Positions 51,526 through 60,051 of a DNA stretch of 64,000 bases are shown piece by piece. The stretch covers positions 1-64,000 of the forward strand of contig CBDFLD010000016.1 of NCBI GenBank assembly GCA_965249005.1, in the 5' to 3' direction. The DNA comes from CBDFLD01 sp965249005. Lineage in GTDB: Bacteria > Acidobacteriota > UBA6911. How positions within the stretch are numbered: the first letter of the stretch is position 1; every line of letters begins with the position of its first letter. Position numbers and translations under genes: made by a program. The notes beneath the pieces are model-generated. The model was not told the DNA's origin and ran no database searches. It saw only the letters and a list, made by a program, of their open reading frames with translations.

Positions 51526-52863
51526 CTACCGGTCCAGTTCCCCCGCGATCATGTTGATCGAGCCGAAGGTCGGCACAATATCGGCAACCATATATCCTTC
51601 CAACATCTTGTGAAGAACAGTCATGGAAAAGAAGCAGGGGGCACGGACCCTGACTCTATACGGCCGATCGCGGCCGTCACTGGCCACATAGAAACCCAAC
51701 TCTCCGTTTGCCCCCTCGACCGCGAAGTAGGTCTCTCCTTTGGGAGGACGAATGCCGTGGTAGTCCATGATGATCTTGAAATGATTCATCAACCCCTCGA
51801 TATTCCCATAGGTGTCTTCTTTCGCGGGGAGCACGATGTTTCTCTCTCGGGACAACACCCTTTCGTGGAATCTTCGTTCCGTTCCCTCCAGCGTCGGTTC
51901 GACGATCGTGTCCGTGCCCACGAAGCCTGCCGTGCGTCCCATCTTAGCCTGGTCGATCAGGTCGAAAGACTCAACCGCCCTTCCCTCCCCATCAACGTTG
52001 ACCGGGCCACCCGGCAAATCGCGGACCGACTGTCGGACGATCCGAAGGCTCTGGCGCATTTCCTCCATCCGCACGATATATCTATCATAGTTGTCGCCAC
52101 GCTCGCCCGTGGGGACATCGAACTCCATCCGCTCATACACAAAATACGGGAAGGCCTTCCTCACGTCATAGTCCATTCCCGACCCGCGCGCCATCGGTCC
52201 CGTCACGCCATAACTCACTGCATCTTCTTTGGTTAGAACTCCCACGTCGCGCATTCGATCGTAGAAAATACGATTCCGGGTCAAGAGCTTGTCGACCTCA
52301 ACAATCTCGCGCTCGACCGCCTCGAGCGCTTTCTTCAGTTCGTCCTCGAAGCCCGGGGTCAGGTCGGCCTTCACCCCTCCGATACGCCCGTAAGAAATCG
52401 TCAACCGAGCTCCAGTCACCTCCTCCACGATCTCGTACAAGGCCTCGCGCGCCTTCATGAGATACAAGAATGCGGTCATGGCTCCCAGTTCCATTGCCGA
52501 CGCTGCAATGCAGGTCAGATGATCCGTCAGTCTGGAGATCTCACTCATCAAGACGCGAATATAATCGCACCTTTCGGTTACTTCGATTCCGAGAAGTTTC
52601 TCGACAGCTGCACAATAGCCGAAGTTGTTGATCAACGGAGAGACATAGTTCAGTCGGTCCGTATAAGGAATGGCTTGGGCCCAGGTAGAGTTTTCACAGC
52701 TCTTCTCGAACGCACGGTGGAGATAGCCGATCTCGGCGTCGACCTTGCGAACCGTCTCTCCTTCCAATTCGGTCTCTAGACGGATCACTCCATGCATTGC
52801 GGGATGCGAGGGTCCCACGTTCAGGAGCATGTTCCGTTTCTCATTTGGTGCGGGAGAGGCCAT
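51526..52863 (-). CDS. nuoD: Second NuoD-type subunit
   Basis: A 445-aa NuoD paralogue, longer than the one at 36064-37185. 'NVGPSHPAMHGVIRLETELE' keeps the quinone-pocket His, 'IPYTDRLNYVSPL' the Tyr, and the C-terminus is 'VPTFGSINMIAGELDR'. An insertion ('NVDGEGRAVESFDLIDQ' to about 'PAKEDTYGNIEGLMNHF') lengthens the C-terminal half. It follows nuoB2 by 9 bases. The [NiFe]-hydrogenase Cys ligands are absent, so it is a complex I type subunit and not a hydrogenase. Confidence 0.92.
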   Translation of the reverse strand: MASPAPNEKRNMLLNVGPSHPAMHGVIRLETELEGETVRKVDAEIGYLHRAFEKSCENSTWAQAIPYTDRLNYVSPLINNFGYCAAVEKLLGIEVTERCDYIRVLMSEISRLTDHLTCIAASAMELGAMTAFLYLMKAREALYEIVEEVTGARLTISYGRIGGVKADLTPGFEDELKKALEAVEREIVEVDKLLTRNRIFYDRMRDVGVLTKEDAVSYGVTGPMARGSGMDYDVRKAFPYFVYERMEFDVPTGERGDNYDRYIVRMEEMRQSLRIVRQSVRDLPGGPVNVDGEGRAVESFDLIDQAKMGRTAGFVGTDTIVEPTLEGTERRFHERVLSRERNIVLPAKEDTYGNIEGLMNHFKIIMDYHGIRPPKGETYFAVEGANGELGFYVASDGRDRPYRVRVRAPCFFSMTVLHKMLEGYMVADIVPTFGSINMIAGELDR

Positions 52864-52872
52864 CAGAGATCC

Positions 52873-53352
52873 CTAAGCAAGCTGACTCTCATGCTCGATC
52901 TTCGTTTGTAGTTTCATGAGTCCGTCGAGAACAGCCTCGGGGCGGGGGGGGCAGCCGGGGATATACACGTCCACCGGGATTATCGTGTCGATGCCCTGTA
53001 CCGTGGCATAGTTGTCGTAAAAGCCACCCGTGCAGGTACAGACACCGAAAGCCACGACCCATTTGGGCTCGCACATCTGATCGTGAATCCGTTTGAGCAC
53101 GGGAGCCATCTTGTGGCTGATCGTTCCCACCACGAACAACACATCAGCCTGACGGGGAGAAAAACGCGGCAGACCCGCACCGAAACGGTCTACATCGTAA
53201 TGGCCCGACGACGTGGACATGTACTCCATGCCGCAGCATGCTGTCACAAACGGATATTGAAAGATTGAATACCGTCGAGCCCAACCGATAACCCGCTCCA
53301 AGCGTGAGGTAAAAAACCCTGGACCTTCACCCTGCATCTCCGACATGAACAC
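52873..53352 (-). CDS. nuoB: Second NuoB-type subunit
   Basis: A 159-aa subunit with all ligands for cluster N2: 'PFVTACCGMEYMSTSSGHYD', 'AFGVCTCTGGFYDNY' and 'YIPGCPPRPEAVLDGL'. It differs substantially from nuoB at 37681-38184. Genes for a NuoA, NuoC or NuoH partner are not adjacent. A [2Fe-2S] protein gene lies about 240 bases upstream on the same strand. Confidence 0.93.
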   Translation of the reverse strand: MFMSEMQGEGPGFFTSRLERVIGWARRYSIFQYPFVTACCGMEYMSTSSGHYDVDRFGAGLPRFSPRQADVLFVVGTISHKMAPVLKRIHDQMCEPKWVVAFGVCTCTGGFYDNYATVQGIDTIIPVDVYIPGCPPRPEAVLDGLMKLQTKIEHESQLA

Positions 53353-53589
53353 CTCTATCGACCTTCAATCAACGTTCCACGGCCCGGCTCCTACGGTTGC
53401 CGAGACAGTATAGAGGAAATCGGGTAGGCGCGCCACAGACCAAACAGATCAATTATGCGGGCCCATCGCTCCTGTTCCGGACAGCAACCCTGGCTGGTTC
53501 CCCGGTTGGCAATGTCCCAGTTTCCGGCTGCCCAGTCCTGTCTCCGCGACCTCGCCCGCAAACGTCCTCGGATCGATTAACAGGAGTAC
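53353..53589. other. Intergenic, no supported gene
   Basis: About 240 bases between nuoB2 and the [2Fe-2S] gene. I see no conserved RNA element, and the minus-strand open frame here looks spurious. It may contain a promoter for nuoB2. Confidence 0.4.
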
Positions 53590-53892
53590 TCAAGGACTCA
53601 CCGTCAAGCCACGAAGACAAAACCTCAACTTGTCTGTCATCTCCAACACCGTCATGTTTGCCGTAACCTGGGTCTGGCAGGCCAGAACCCTTTCGCTGAT
53701 TCCGCTTCCCTTCTGAACCAACACCTCGCAAGTGTGACAATCATCGTTCCAGCAGAAACCTCCCATCGAGATGGCATAGGCTTGGAGGTACTGGAAACAA
53801 TTGAGCAGACTCGTATCGGCCGGCACTTGCCAGTCGACGCCATCGATGGAAACCATTACGAATCGTGACGCTTGCCCGAGCTCTTGGTCCAT
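53590..53892 (-). CDS. Small [2Fe-2S] ferredoxin-like protein
   Basis: A 100-aa protein with the pattern 'GGFCWNDDCHTCEV' (Cys47, Cys52, Cys55) and 'LACQTQV' (Cys72), i.e. C-x4-C-x2-C-x16-C. This resembles plant-type or NuoG N-terminal [2Fe-2S] folds with a shortened last spacing. 'VSIDGVDWQVPADTSLLNCF' is the usual beta-grasp beginning. It is upstream of nuoB2/nuoD2 on the same strand and may feed electrons to that complex. Confidence 0.75.
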   Translation of the reverse strand: MDQELGQASRFVMVSIDGVDWQVPADTSLLNCFQYLQAYAISMGGFCWNDDCHTCEVLVQKGSGISERVLACQTQVTANMTVLEMTDKLRFCLRGLTVSP

Positions 53893-53972
53893 ATCAGGCT
53901 CTCATACTATACTTGGCCCGACTCGAATGGTGAGACAGTCACGAAAAGCGTAACCACCCGTTCCACAAGCGG

Positions 53973-54317
53973 CTACTCGGCGATCATCTCCACTTCGATG
54001 CATTTCACTTTTTCCCGGATGGTAGATGGACGCTTGCGAACTCGGACTCCTACCCGCTCGGCAGGATAGGCTTCCAAGACTCGCTTGGCAAGCCCGTACG
54101 CGAGTGTCTCCACAAGGTTGAATTCCTCAGAGTGCGCCGTTTCGAGTATGGTCTTCAACACCTGACTGTAGTCTATCGCCTGATCGAGAGCATCGCTCGC
54201 GGCCGCCGCTGTGAAATCACCCCAAAGCGTTACATCCGCTTCGCAGGACTGCGGCTGTCTACGTTCGCCCTTCGTGACGCCGATTCTGGGTCGGAGATTG
54301 ATCCCCACCAGCGTCAT
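53973..54317 (-). CDS. folB: Dihydroneopterin aldolase
   Basis: A 114-aa FolB-type protein of folate biosynthesis. 'MTLVGINLRPRIGVTKGERR' replaces the usual 'I.GL.…GVYDWER', 'ALDQAIDYSQVLKTILE' corresponds to the 'TIDYa.v…' segment and 'FNLVETLAYGLAKRVLE' contains the catalytic-region Glu. The start ATG at 54317 is chosen over 54401 because the extra 28 residues are not family-like. No other folate gene is adjacent. Confidence 0.8.
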   Translation of the reverse strand: MTLVGINLRPRIGVTKGERRQPQSCEADVTLWGDFTAAAASDALDQAIDYSQVLKTILETAHSEEFNLVETLAYGLAKRVLEAYPAERVGVRVRKRPSTIREKVKCIEVEMIAE

Positions 54318-54443
54318 GCGATCGTTCTGGATCTTGGAGGAAGAGGGAGGCACCACTACCCCATTTGGTTCGTTCAAAAAAGAAAAACGCGGGCCATCCA
54401 TCAGCCCGCGTACGAGAAAAAGCCTATCTCAGCACCTTGCCGT

Positions 54444-54764
54444 CTAAACGTAAAAGGATTCTCCGCAGCCACAGGAACCCTTCGAGTTGGGGTTTTCAAA
54501 CTTGAAGCCGGAACCGTTCAATCCATCCACATAATCTACTTGAGTGCCATTCAAATGCAGTAGTGAACTCGAATCCACGTATACCTTCAGACCGTCTAGT
54601 TCGATAACCTGATCGCCGGCACCCGCTTCTTTGTCCAGTGACATCTGGTATTGAAAACCGGAGCACCCTCCACCTACCACGGAAATGCGAAGCCCGGACT
54701 CTTCGGTTCTCTCGGCAAGGAGAGATTTCACTTTGGTAACGGCTGTTGGGGTCAAAGTCAGCAT
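54444..54764 (-). CDS. erpA: HesB/IscA-type iron-sulfur cluster insertion protein
   Basis: A 106-aa A-type carrier. The three ligand cysteines are present: 'GGGCSGFQYQMSLDKEAG' and the C-terminal 'GSCGCGESFYV'. 'LNGTQVDYVDGLNGSGFKFE' is the family's central region. It delivers Fe-S clusters to apoproteins and fits a neighbourhood rich in Fe-S enzymes. Its upstream region (54765-54955) carries a cluster of GTACC/GGTAC motifs. The exact A-type subgroup (ErpA, IscA or SufA) is not certain. Confidence 0.92.
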   Translation of the reverse strand: MLTLTPTAVTKVKSLLAERTEESGLRISVVGGGCSGFQYQMSLDKEAGAGDQVIELDGLKVYVDSSSLLHLNGTQVDYVDGLNGSGFKFENPNSKGSCGCGESFYV

Positions 54765-54831
54765 TGATACTCCCTTCTGAGTTTCCTTGTAACTTCTGCT
54801 ATAAGATCACTTGCCTTCTAACATTCCCTTG

Positions 54832-54876
54832 GGTACACAGATACCATTAAAGTACCAATTAGTACCAATAAGGTAC
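54832..54876. promoter_or_regulatory. Cluster of GTACC/GGTAC motifs upstream of erpA
   Basis: Within 45 bases there are GGTA-CACAGA-TACC (54832-54845), two direct GTACCAAT-type repeats (54852 and 54862), and GTACC-AATAA-GGTAC (54862-54876), the last a perfect 5-bp palindrome with 5-bp spacer. This iterated dyad pattern is operator-like. It lies between the divergent erpA and the exported-protein gene at 54971, so it could control either or both. The binding protein is unknown. Confidence 0.5.
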
Positions 54877-54970
54877 ACAAAGCGTTGCCAAAAGTCAAGG
54901 GTGCCACGGCTGTAGATGGTACCATCCAGAAACGGTCGGCCTCAACTCCCCTTTTTTGGGTATCGAGCGA

Positions 54971-56113
54971 ATGATTCTCAGAACTCTTATCGCGGCATGG
55001 ATCGCCCTCGTTACATTTTGCGCCTCTTCATCCATTCTGCAGAAGCACGATCGAATCCCGCTTGCCGAACTGCGCCGACTCTGGGTGGAGTTATCGGAAT
55101 CGGAAGGATACTTCGATAGCGACAACTTTATTTCCAATGAAGCTACATATTTACGCGTTTTGCCGAGTCTGGAACGTCTGCAAGTTCGAGGGGGAGCTTA
55201 CCTGGGAGTTGGCCCGGACCAAAACTACAGCTACGTTGCTCAAATCCAGCCCGAAATCGTGATCCTCATGGACATCCGCAGGCAGAACGCCCTTCAGCAT
55301 TTCTACTACAAAGCCCTGATGCAACTGAGCCGCGACCGGCGGGAATACCTGGAGCGGCTTTTTGGCCGGCCGCTCCACTCACCGGCACAAGGAAATGAAG
55401 CGGGGTCGATCTTTTCGCTCTTGAAGGAAGTCGACGCAGCCCCGATCAACGAAGCTTTCGCCAGAGAGAAGGTACGCGAGGCGCAAGCACTCATGCGCCG
55501 ATGGGACCTGAGGCTCTCTTCCGAAGACGAACGTACCGTGCAGTACCTCGCCCAGGCCTTCGTCAGGGCCCGTCCGGAGATGCGCTTCACGAGCTTCGGA
55601 CGGCCGCCAAGGTCCCACCATCCGACCTATCGAACGCTCTTGACCGAAACGGACGGCCGAGGAAAGCAAGCGAATTTCCTAGCCAACAGCAGCAGGTTCC
55701 ATATCGTGAAGGATCTTCATGAAAAGAACCGCATCATCCCGGTAGTTGGGGACCTTGGAGGAGAACGGGCCATGCAGAATGTGGCTCGCGAGATCGGTCG
55801 CAGAGGAATTCTTCTGAAGACGCTCTACTCGTCCAACGTCGAGTTCTACCTCTTCAACACCGGCCGCTGGACAAGATACCTCAAAAACTTGAGGTCCCTC
55901 CCGATGGCTCCTCATGCATACGTTATCCGAACTTTCGCAGACCGGCACGGGTACCATCCCGCGCATATACCCGGATACTATATGACAACAATCCTGCAAC
56001 CGATGAAGTCCTTTCTCGATGCAACACTTGCGGGCAGAATCCTGACCTACTGGGATCTGCTGTCCATTGATCACATCGTCGAATATCCGGCCCCCGGGGC
56101 CAAACCGCGCTGA
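54971..56113 (+). CDS. Conserved exported protein, LIC_10091-like (function unknown)
   Basis: A 380-aa protein from ATG at 54971, with a signal peptide 'MILRTLIAAWIALVTFCASS'. The central region contains 'GAYLGVGPDQNYSYVAQIQP' and 'IVILMDIRRQNALQHFYYKAL' followed by 'LSRDRREYLERLFGRP', a motif set I associate with a widespread but uncharacterised family with a SAM-methyltransferase-like fold. 'FHIVKDLHEKNRIIPVVGDL' is also typical. It diverges from erpA and converges with the MacB-type permease. Confidence 0.7.
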   Translation: MILRTLIAAWIALVTFCASSSILQKHDRIPLAELRRLWVELSESEGYFDSDNFISNEATYLRVLPSLERLQVRGGAYLGVGPDQNYSYVAQIQPEIVILMDIRRQNALQHFYYKALMQLSRDRREYLERLFGRPLHSPAQGNEAGSIFSLLKEVDAAPINEAFAREKVREAQALMRRWDLRLSSEDERTVQYLAQAFVRARPEMRFTSFGRPPRSHHPTYRTLLTETDGRGKQANFLANSSRFHIVKDLHEKNRIIPVVGDLGGERAMQNVAREIGRRGILLKTLYSSNVEFYLFNTGRWTRYLKNLRSLPMAPHAYVIRTFADRHGYHPAHIPGYYMTTILQPMKSFLDATLAGRILTYWDLLSIDHIVEYPAPGAKPR

Positions 56114-56120
56114 CAGACTT

Positions 56121-57356
56121 TTATTCGTAGTGGAGGCATTCGATCGGATCCAGATTCGAGGCCTGAACAGCGGGATAGATTCCGAAAATCAGACCAACCA
56201 CGGAGCTGACACCGAAGGACAGGGCAATCGACTCGGGCGTAATAATCGTACTCCATCCGGAATATGCCGCGACGAGTCGTGAGATCGCAAAACCGAATCC
56301 AACGCCGATGATTCCGCCGGCAAGACTGAGACCGAGTGCCTCGGCAATGAATTGCTCTCGAATGTCTCGCTTCCGGGCGCCAATGGCACGCCTCAAACCA
56401 ATTTCACTTGTTCTCTCCAGCACCGACGCCAGCATGATGTTCATGATGCCGATCCCTCCAACGAGCAAGGAAATACTCGCGATGGCACCCATCACGATAT
56501 TGAAGATACCCTGGGTTCTTTGGTTCTGCACCAAGAGTTTTTCCGGAACAATGAGCGAATAATCGTCGATAAACGCGTGCATCGTGGCCATCAGGTTACT
56601 GATGGCTGCGGACTGCTCCCGGAGGTCGCCATCGGCACCCACTTGAATGACCGCTTCATTCAGCTCGTTTTCCAAGGGGTCTACGTTGAACTTCTTCAGT
56701 GAGGTCGTGATCGGAATGTAAATGTCGTTGTTCGGATTCTGGATCTTCACGCCCTCAAACTCCTGCCGCCCTAGATTGGCGTCACCGAGCACGCCAATGA
56801 CCATCATCCATTGATCGTTGATCTTGATCCGTTTGCCGATGACGTCTCCAAACCCGAAGAGCTTGTGCTTGGCGGTGATGCCGAGCACGCAAACCTGGCT
56901 CACGGCATCTTCGTCAAAGGGCATAAAGAAGGAACCCTGCAGCAGCACGAGATTGTTGATATCCGGATACGAACTGCTCACCCCCAGAACACGGCTGTCG
57001 CTTCGGCCCTTTTCACTAAAAATCTGGAAGACCTTGACCTCCCGTTTAGCCGAGACAAGAGGTGTCGGTATCAACACGGACTGAATTGCCTCCAGATCGC
57101 GTAAGGAAAGACCGAGCGACTCCGATCGAATCTGCATCAACTCTTCCGGCTTGAACTCCTTGCTTTGAATGATGATGTTTCGGATGCCGAAATTCTCGAT
57201 GATCCGCAAGCTCTCCTGCTCTGCCCCGGCTCCGATCGAGAGCATCGCGATCACCGCCGCCACACCGAAGATCATGCCGAGCATGGTCAAAAACGACCGC
57301 ATCTTACGGCGACCGAGATTCTGGAGCGCTACTCGTAGCGCTTCGACCCTAAACAT
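56121..57356 (-). CDS. MacB/FtsX-type ABC transporter permease
   Basis: A 411-aa permease with one N-terminal helix ('SFLTMLGMIFGVAAVIAMLS'), a large periplasmic MacB_PCD domain (residues about 45-285), and three C-terminal helices in the FtsX domain, with 'SLLVGGIGIMNIMLASVLER' and 'TSEIGLRRAIGARKRDIR'. It ends 'NLDPIECLHYE', as usual in MacB-type proteins. Three HlyD-type adaptors lie upstream on the same strand. The expected LolD/MacB-type ATPase gene is missing in the window. Confidence 0.92.
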   Translation of the reverse strand: MFRVEALRVALQNLGRRKMRSFLTMLGMIFGVAAVIAMLSIGAGAEQESLRIIENFGIRNIIIQSKEFKPEELMQIRSESLGLSLRDLEAIQSVLIPTPLVSAKREVKVFQIFSEKGRSDSRVLGVSSSYPDINNLVLLQGSFFMPFDEDAVSQVCVLGITAKHKLFGFGDVIGKRIKINDQWMMVIGVLGDANLGRQEFEGVKIQNPNNDIYIPITTSLKKFNVDPLENELNEAVIQVGADGDLREQSAAISNLMATMHAFIDDYSLIVPEKLLVQNQRTQGIFNIVMGAIASISLLVGGIGIMNIMLASVLERTSEIGLRRAIGARKRDIREQFIAEALGLSLAGGIIGVGFGFAISRLVAAYSGWSTIITPESIALSFGVSSVVGLIFGIYPAVQASNLDPIECLHYE

Positions 57357-57421
57357 CGTTCCCTACCTGTACTCTTGTTTATGGATACGTTTGACATTTG
57401 CTGGTGGAGCTTTGGGTAGGC

Positions 57422-58822
57422 CTAGTGTCTGATGACCATTCTCTTGTATCCCATCCCGCCCCGCATACGCATCTGTGAGCTATGCTTGGCTCCAGCCTTG
57501 CTGAAATCGGGCAGGTGTGCCTTTCTCGTCTCAAAAGGGTTCCGCATGGCAAGAATCTCGCCCACTTTCACTCCCTCGAGTACTGTTGTCTGACCGTGCG
57601 AACCGGCCCCAATCTTCACCGCTCGTGGCACGAAACGCTCCCCCTGACGTATGTAAACCAAGATTTCCGTGTCTTTGAACTCAATCGCGCTCGCCGGCAC
57701 CACAAAACAGTCGTCGTAGAGCTCCAAGACGACTTCCGCCTCGAGTGACATTCCGGGTTTGATCCGCAGGATGTCTTCATAGCCATCGTCGACGAGCACC
57801 TCGCAAACAAAATATTTGAGCGGCGACTTGCGATCGAGCGGCTGCGCCAAGGTCGACACTGAAGAGATCGTTCCGTGAAAATCCCGCTCCGGAATCGAAT
57901 CGAGGCGAATCCTCACACCTTTTCCCCGCTTCAGACTTCCAGCATCACGTTCCAGCACGTAGATCCGGGCCTGAAGCGCATTCAGGTCTACGATTTCGAT
58001 CAGTGTATCTCCTGGGTACGATTCGTCGCCGATCTGGGGCTCCCGCATTCGATAGGATCTGCGGTTATAAATAACCAGGCCGTCTCGAGGGGCGCTCAGC
58101 TCCAGAGAATCTAGTGTTTGCTGGGCGATGGCTTGCTCTGATACCGCCTTGTTCTTCTCGATAGCCAGTATCTGCTTGTCGGATCTTGCAATACGTCTCT
58201 GTACCCGTCCCTTGTTTTTGAGAAAGTCAATCCGTTCTTCCGCAAGGTGGGCGTTGATTTGGGCCTCGATGATTTCCCACTTCGAGAAGATCGTTTCGTC
58301 CTGCGGCATCACCGTCATCGCATACTCGTATTCTTTTCTAGCATCCGTTAGATCAATCCCCAGAATGGTCTTGTCCGTTGCTTGATCGCCGACGGCAATC
58401 CGGTATCGCTCCTGGTTTGCATCGAGAGTATTCTGTTGTTTTTCCAACTCCAAAGCCGCATCCGTGCTATCGAAGCGAACGACGCTCTGTCCACGCTCGA
58501 CGAGACTTCCTTCAAGGATCAACCAGGACACCTTCAAACCGCCGGAGCGAGTTCTGGGCGTCGTGACGGGGACGCTCTTCAGGCCTACGATTTCTCCCTC
58601 GGCCTCGACTTTCAACTCAAAAGGGCCCCGGGCGAGAACCTGAAGTGGGATGGGGTCTTCCTCGACATCGGCCAGGACACCACTCACCGAGTTCCAGAGA
58701 CTTTCCCTGTTTGCTAGAATGGCAATTCCGATTCCGATCAGAAACAACAGGAAGACAATTCTCATTAGGCGGGCCAGAACCCCCGAACGGATGGGCCTGT
58801 TTGCATGTGCGCGATTATTCAT
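57422..58822 (-). CDS. HlyD/MacA-type periplasmic adaptor (third of three)
   Basis: A 466-aa membrane fusion protein from ATG at 58822 ('MNNRAHANRPIRSG'). One N-terminal helix ('IVFLLFLIGIGIAILANRES'), then barrel-sandwich halves ('DGLVIYNRRSYR' in the second), a long coiled coil (residues about 145-235, 'NKAVSEQAIAQQTLDSLEL'), and beta-barrel plus membrane-proximal domain ('CFVVPASAIEFKDTEILVYI', 'KIGAGSHGQTTVLEGVKVGE'). It begins 2 bases after the stop of the preceding adaptor and precedes the permease. Confidence 0.88.
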   Translation of the reverse strand: MNNRAHANRPIRSGVLARLMRIVFLLFLIGIGIAILANRESLWNSVSGVLADVEEDPIPLQVLARGPFELKVEAEGEIVGLKSVPVTTPRTRSGGLKVSWLILEGSLVERGQSVVRFDSTDAALELEKQQNTLDANQERYRIAVGDQATDKTILGIDLTDARKEYEYAMTVMPQDETIFSKWEIIEAQINAHLAEERIDFLKNKGRVQRRIARSDKQILAIEKNKAVSEQAIAQQTLDSLELSAPRDGLVIYNRRSYRMREPQIGDESYPGDTLIEIVDLNALQARIYVLERDAGSLKRGKGVRIRLDSIPERDFHGTISSVSTLAQPLDRKSPLKYFVCEVLVDDGYEDILRIKPGMSLEAEVVLELYDDCFVVPASAIEFKDTEILVYIRQGERFVPRAVKIGAGSHGQTTVLEGVKVGEILAMRNPFETRKAHLPDFSKAGAKHSSQMRMRGGMGYKRMVIRH

Positions 58823-58824
58823 AG

Positions 58825-60051
58825 TTACACTTCTCGCGGAGCCAGGCGGATTCTCTCTTGCACCGCGAGCCCCTCGGAAACGACAGCCGATTGACCATCG
58901 TGACGCATGATTTGGATCTCGCGCCAATCGAATCGGTCCTTCGTAGCATTCCAAACCTGAACAAAGGAGCGGCCTTCCCGCTCTTCTATACTCGAGAACG
59001 GTACAACAATGGCGTCGGGATAGCTGCCGACCTTGATTTGCACCCGCGCATTCATGCCCGGCCGCAACATCTCTACGTTCGCCCCTTCCAGTTCGATCAA
59101 GTTCTCGGCCACCTTCTGCGCAATATCGTATTGGACCTGTTTGAGGATCGCTCCCGTTGCAGCAACCTTGCCGGCAAACACCCTTCCTTTGACCGCATCC
59201 ACTATAACTCGCGCCTCTTGGCCGACATGAATCTTACTTACATCCACTTCGTCTACATAGACACGGACCTGCAACATGGAAAGATCGGGAATGTCGAGGA
59301 CGGTCTCGAGCAAATACACATTGCTCCCGACTTGCTTAGGTTCATTGTTCCAGTCACGTTTGTAGATCACTACACCGGAGACCGGAGCCGTTACGGTCAA
59401 ATCATCCATCGCGTCGAGAAGAGCATCCATCCGATCTTTGTAGTGTTTCTCATTGCTCCTCGAGATCTGCAAATCGAGACGTCCTCCCTTGGTTGCATGC
59501 TCGATCTTTTGGGTCATGAATGCGACGCGCTTTCGGGCAGCCGATAAACGAATCCGAGTCTCCTCGATGGCTATGGCGCTTTCCAGCTCGACCTGCTGAT
59601 CGAGTTTCGTCTCCAGCTTTTCGAGGTCGGCCTGCGCCTGATCCAGTTGAAGTCTCAGCTCTCTGATCCGGATATCGAAATCCGATCTCTTCTTCTGGTA
59701 TTCCTCTTGGACCCTTTGAAAATTGCTGGTTTCCTGCCGGAGTCGACGGCTCACGTCGGATCCGTCGAATTCCATGAGAAAGTCGCCCTCCGAAACGTAC
59801 TTCCCCTCATCTACGATCCGGGCAAGCTTGTAGCGGTACTCGTTCCGAATAGTGGGAGGACCAACGGCAACGCTTCGTGGGGCATCCAAGCTCCCGGCGG
59901 CCGTGACAAGAAGCGGGTAGTCCACGCGCTCAATTGTAAGCACTTCCTGTTCGTCCAATGGAGTGGCGTTGTTGGTAGACCGGTACAGCCACACAGCCCC
60001 TACCGCTGCCACCGCGACCCCCAATGCAATCACAGCCCCCCGGGTTCTCAC
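58825..60051 (-). CDS. HlyD/MacA-type periplasmic adaptor (second of three)
   Basis: A 408-aa adaptor with N-terminal helix ('AVIALGVAVAAVGAVWLYRS'), coiled coil (about residues 105-200, 'IRELRLQLDQAQADLEKLET'), lipoyl-like half 'VTAPVSGVVIYKRDWNNEP' and barrel region 'MLQVRVYVDEVDVSKIHVGQ'. The C-terminal membrane-proximal segment is 'AVVSEGLAVQERIRLAPREV'. It overlaps the upstream adaptor by 4 bases and is followed by the third with a 2-base gap. Confidence 0.9.
   Translation of the reverse strand: MRTRGAVIALGVAVAAVGAVWLYRSTNNATPLDEQEVLTIERVDYPLLVTAAGSLDAPRSVAVGPPTIRNEYRYKLARIVDEGKYVSEGDFLMEFDGSDVSRRLRQETSNFQRVQEEYQKKRSDFDIRIRELRLQLDQAQADLEKLETKLDQQVELESAIAIEETRIRLSAARKRVAFMTQKIEHATKGGRLDLQISRSNEKHYKDRMDALLDAMDDLTVTAPVSGVVIYKRDWNNEPKQVGSNVYLLETVLDIPDLSMLQVRVYVDEVDVSKIHVGQEARVIVDAVKGRVFAGKVAATGAILKQVQYDIAQKVAENLIELEGANVEMLRPGMNARVQIKVGSYPDAIVVPFSSIEEREGRSFVQVWNATKDRFDWREIQIMRHDGQSAVVSEGLAVQERIRLAPREV

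Noticed and set aside
51526..53352. A [NiFe]-hydrogenase instead of NuoB2/NuoD2
   Set aside because: The CxxC pairs that bind nickel are missing from the large-subunit homologue, while quinone-site His and Tyr motifs of NuoD are present.
53353..53589. A structured RNA such as SRP RNA between nuoB2 and the [2Fe-2S] gene
   Set aside because: Some GC-rich pairing is possible, but the conserved SRP core motif is absent and no other RNA family is recognised.
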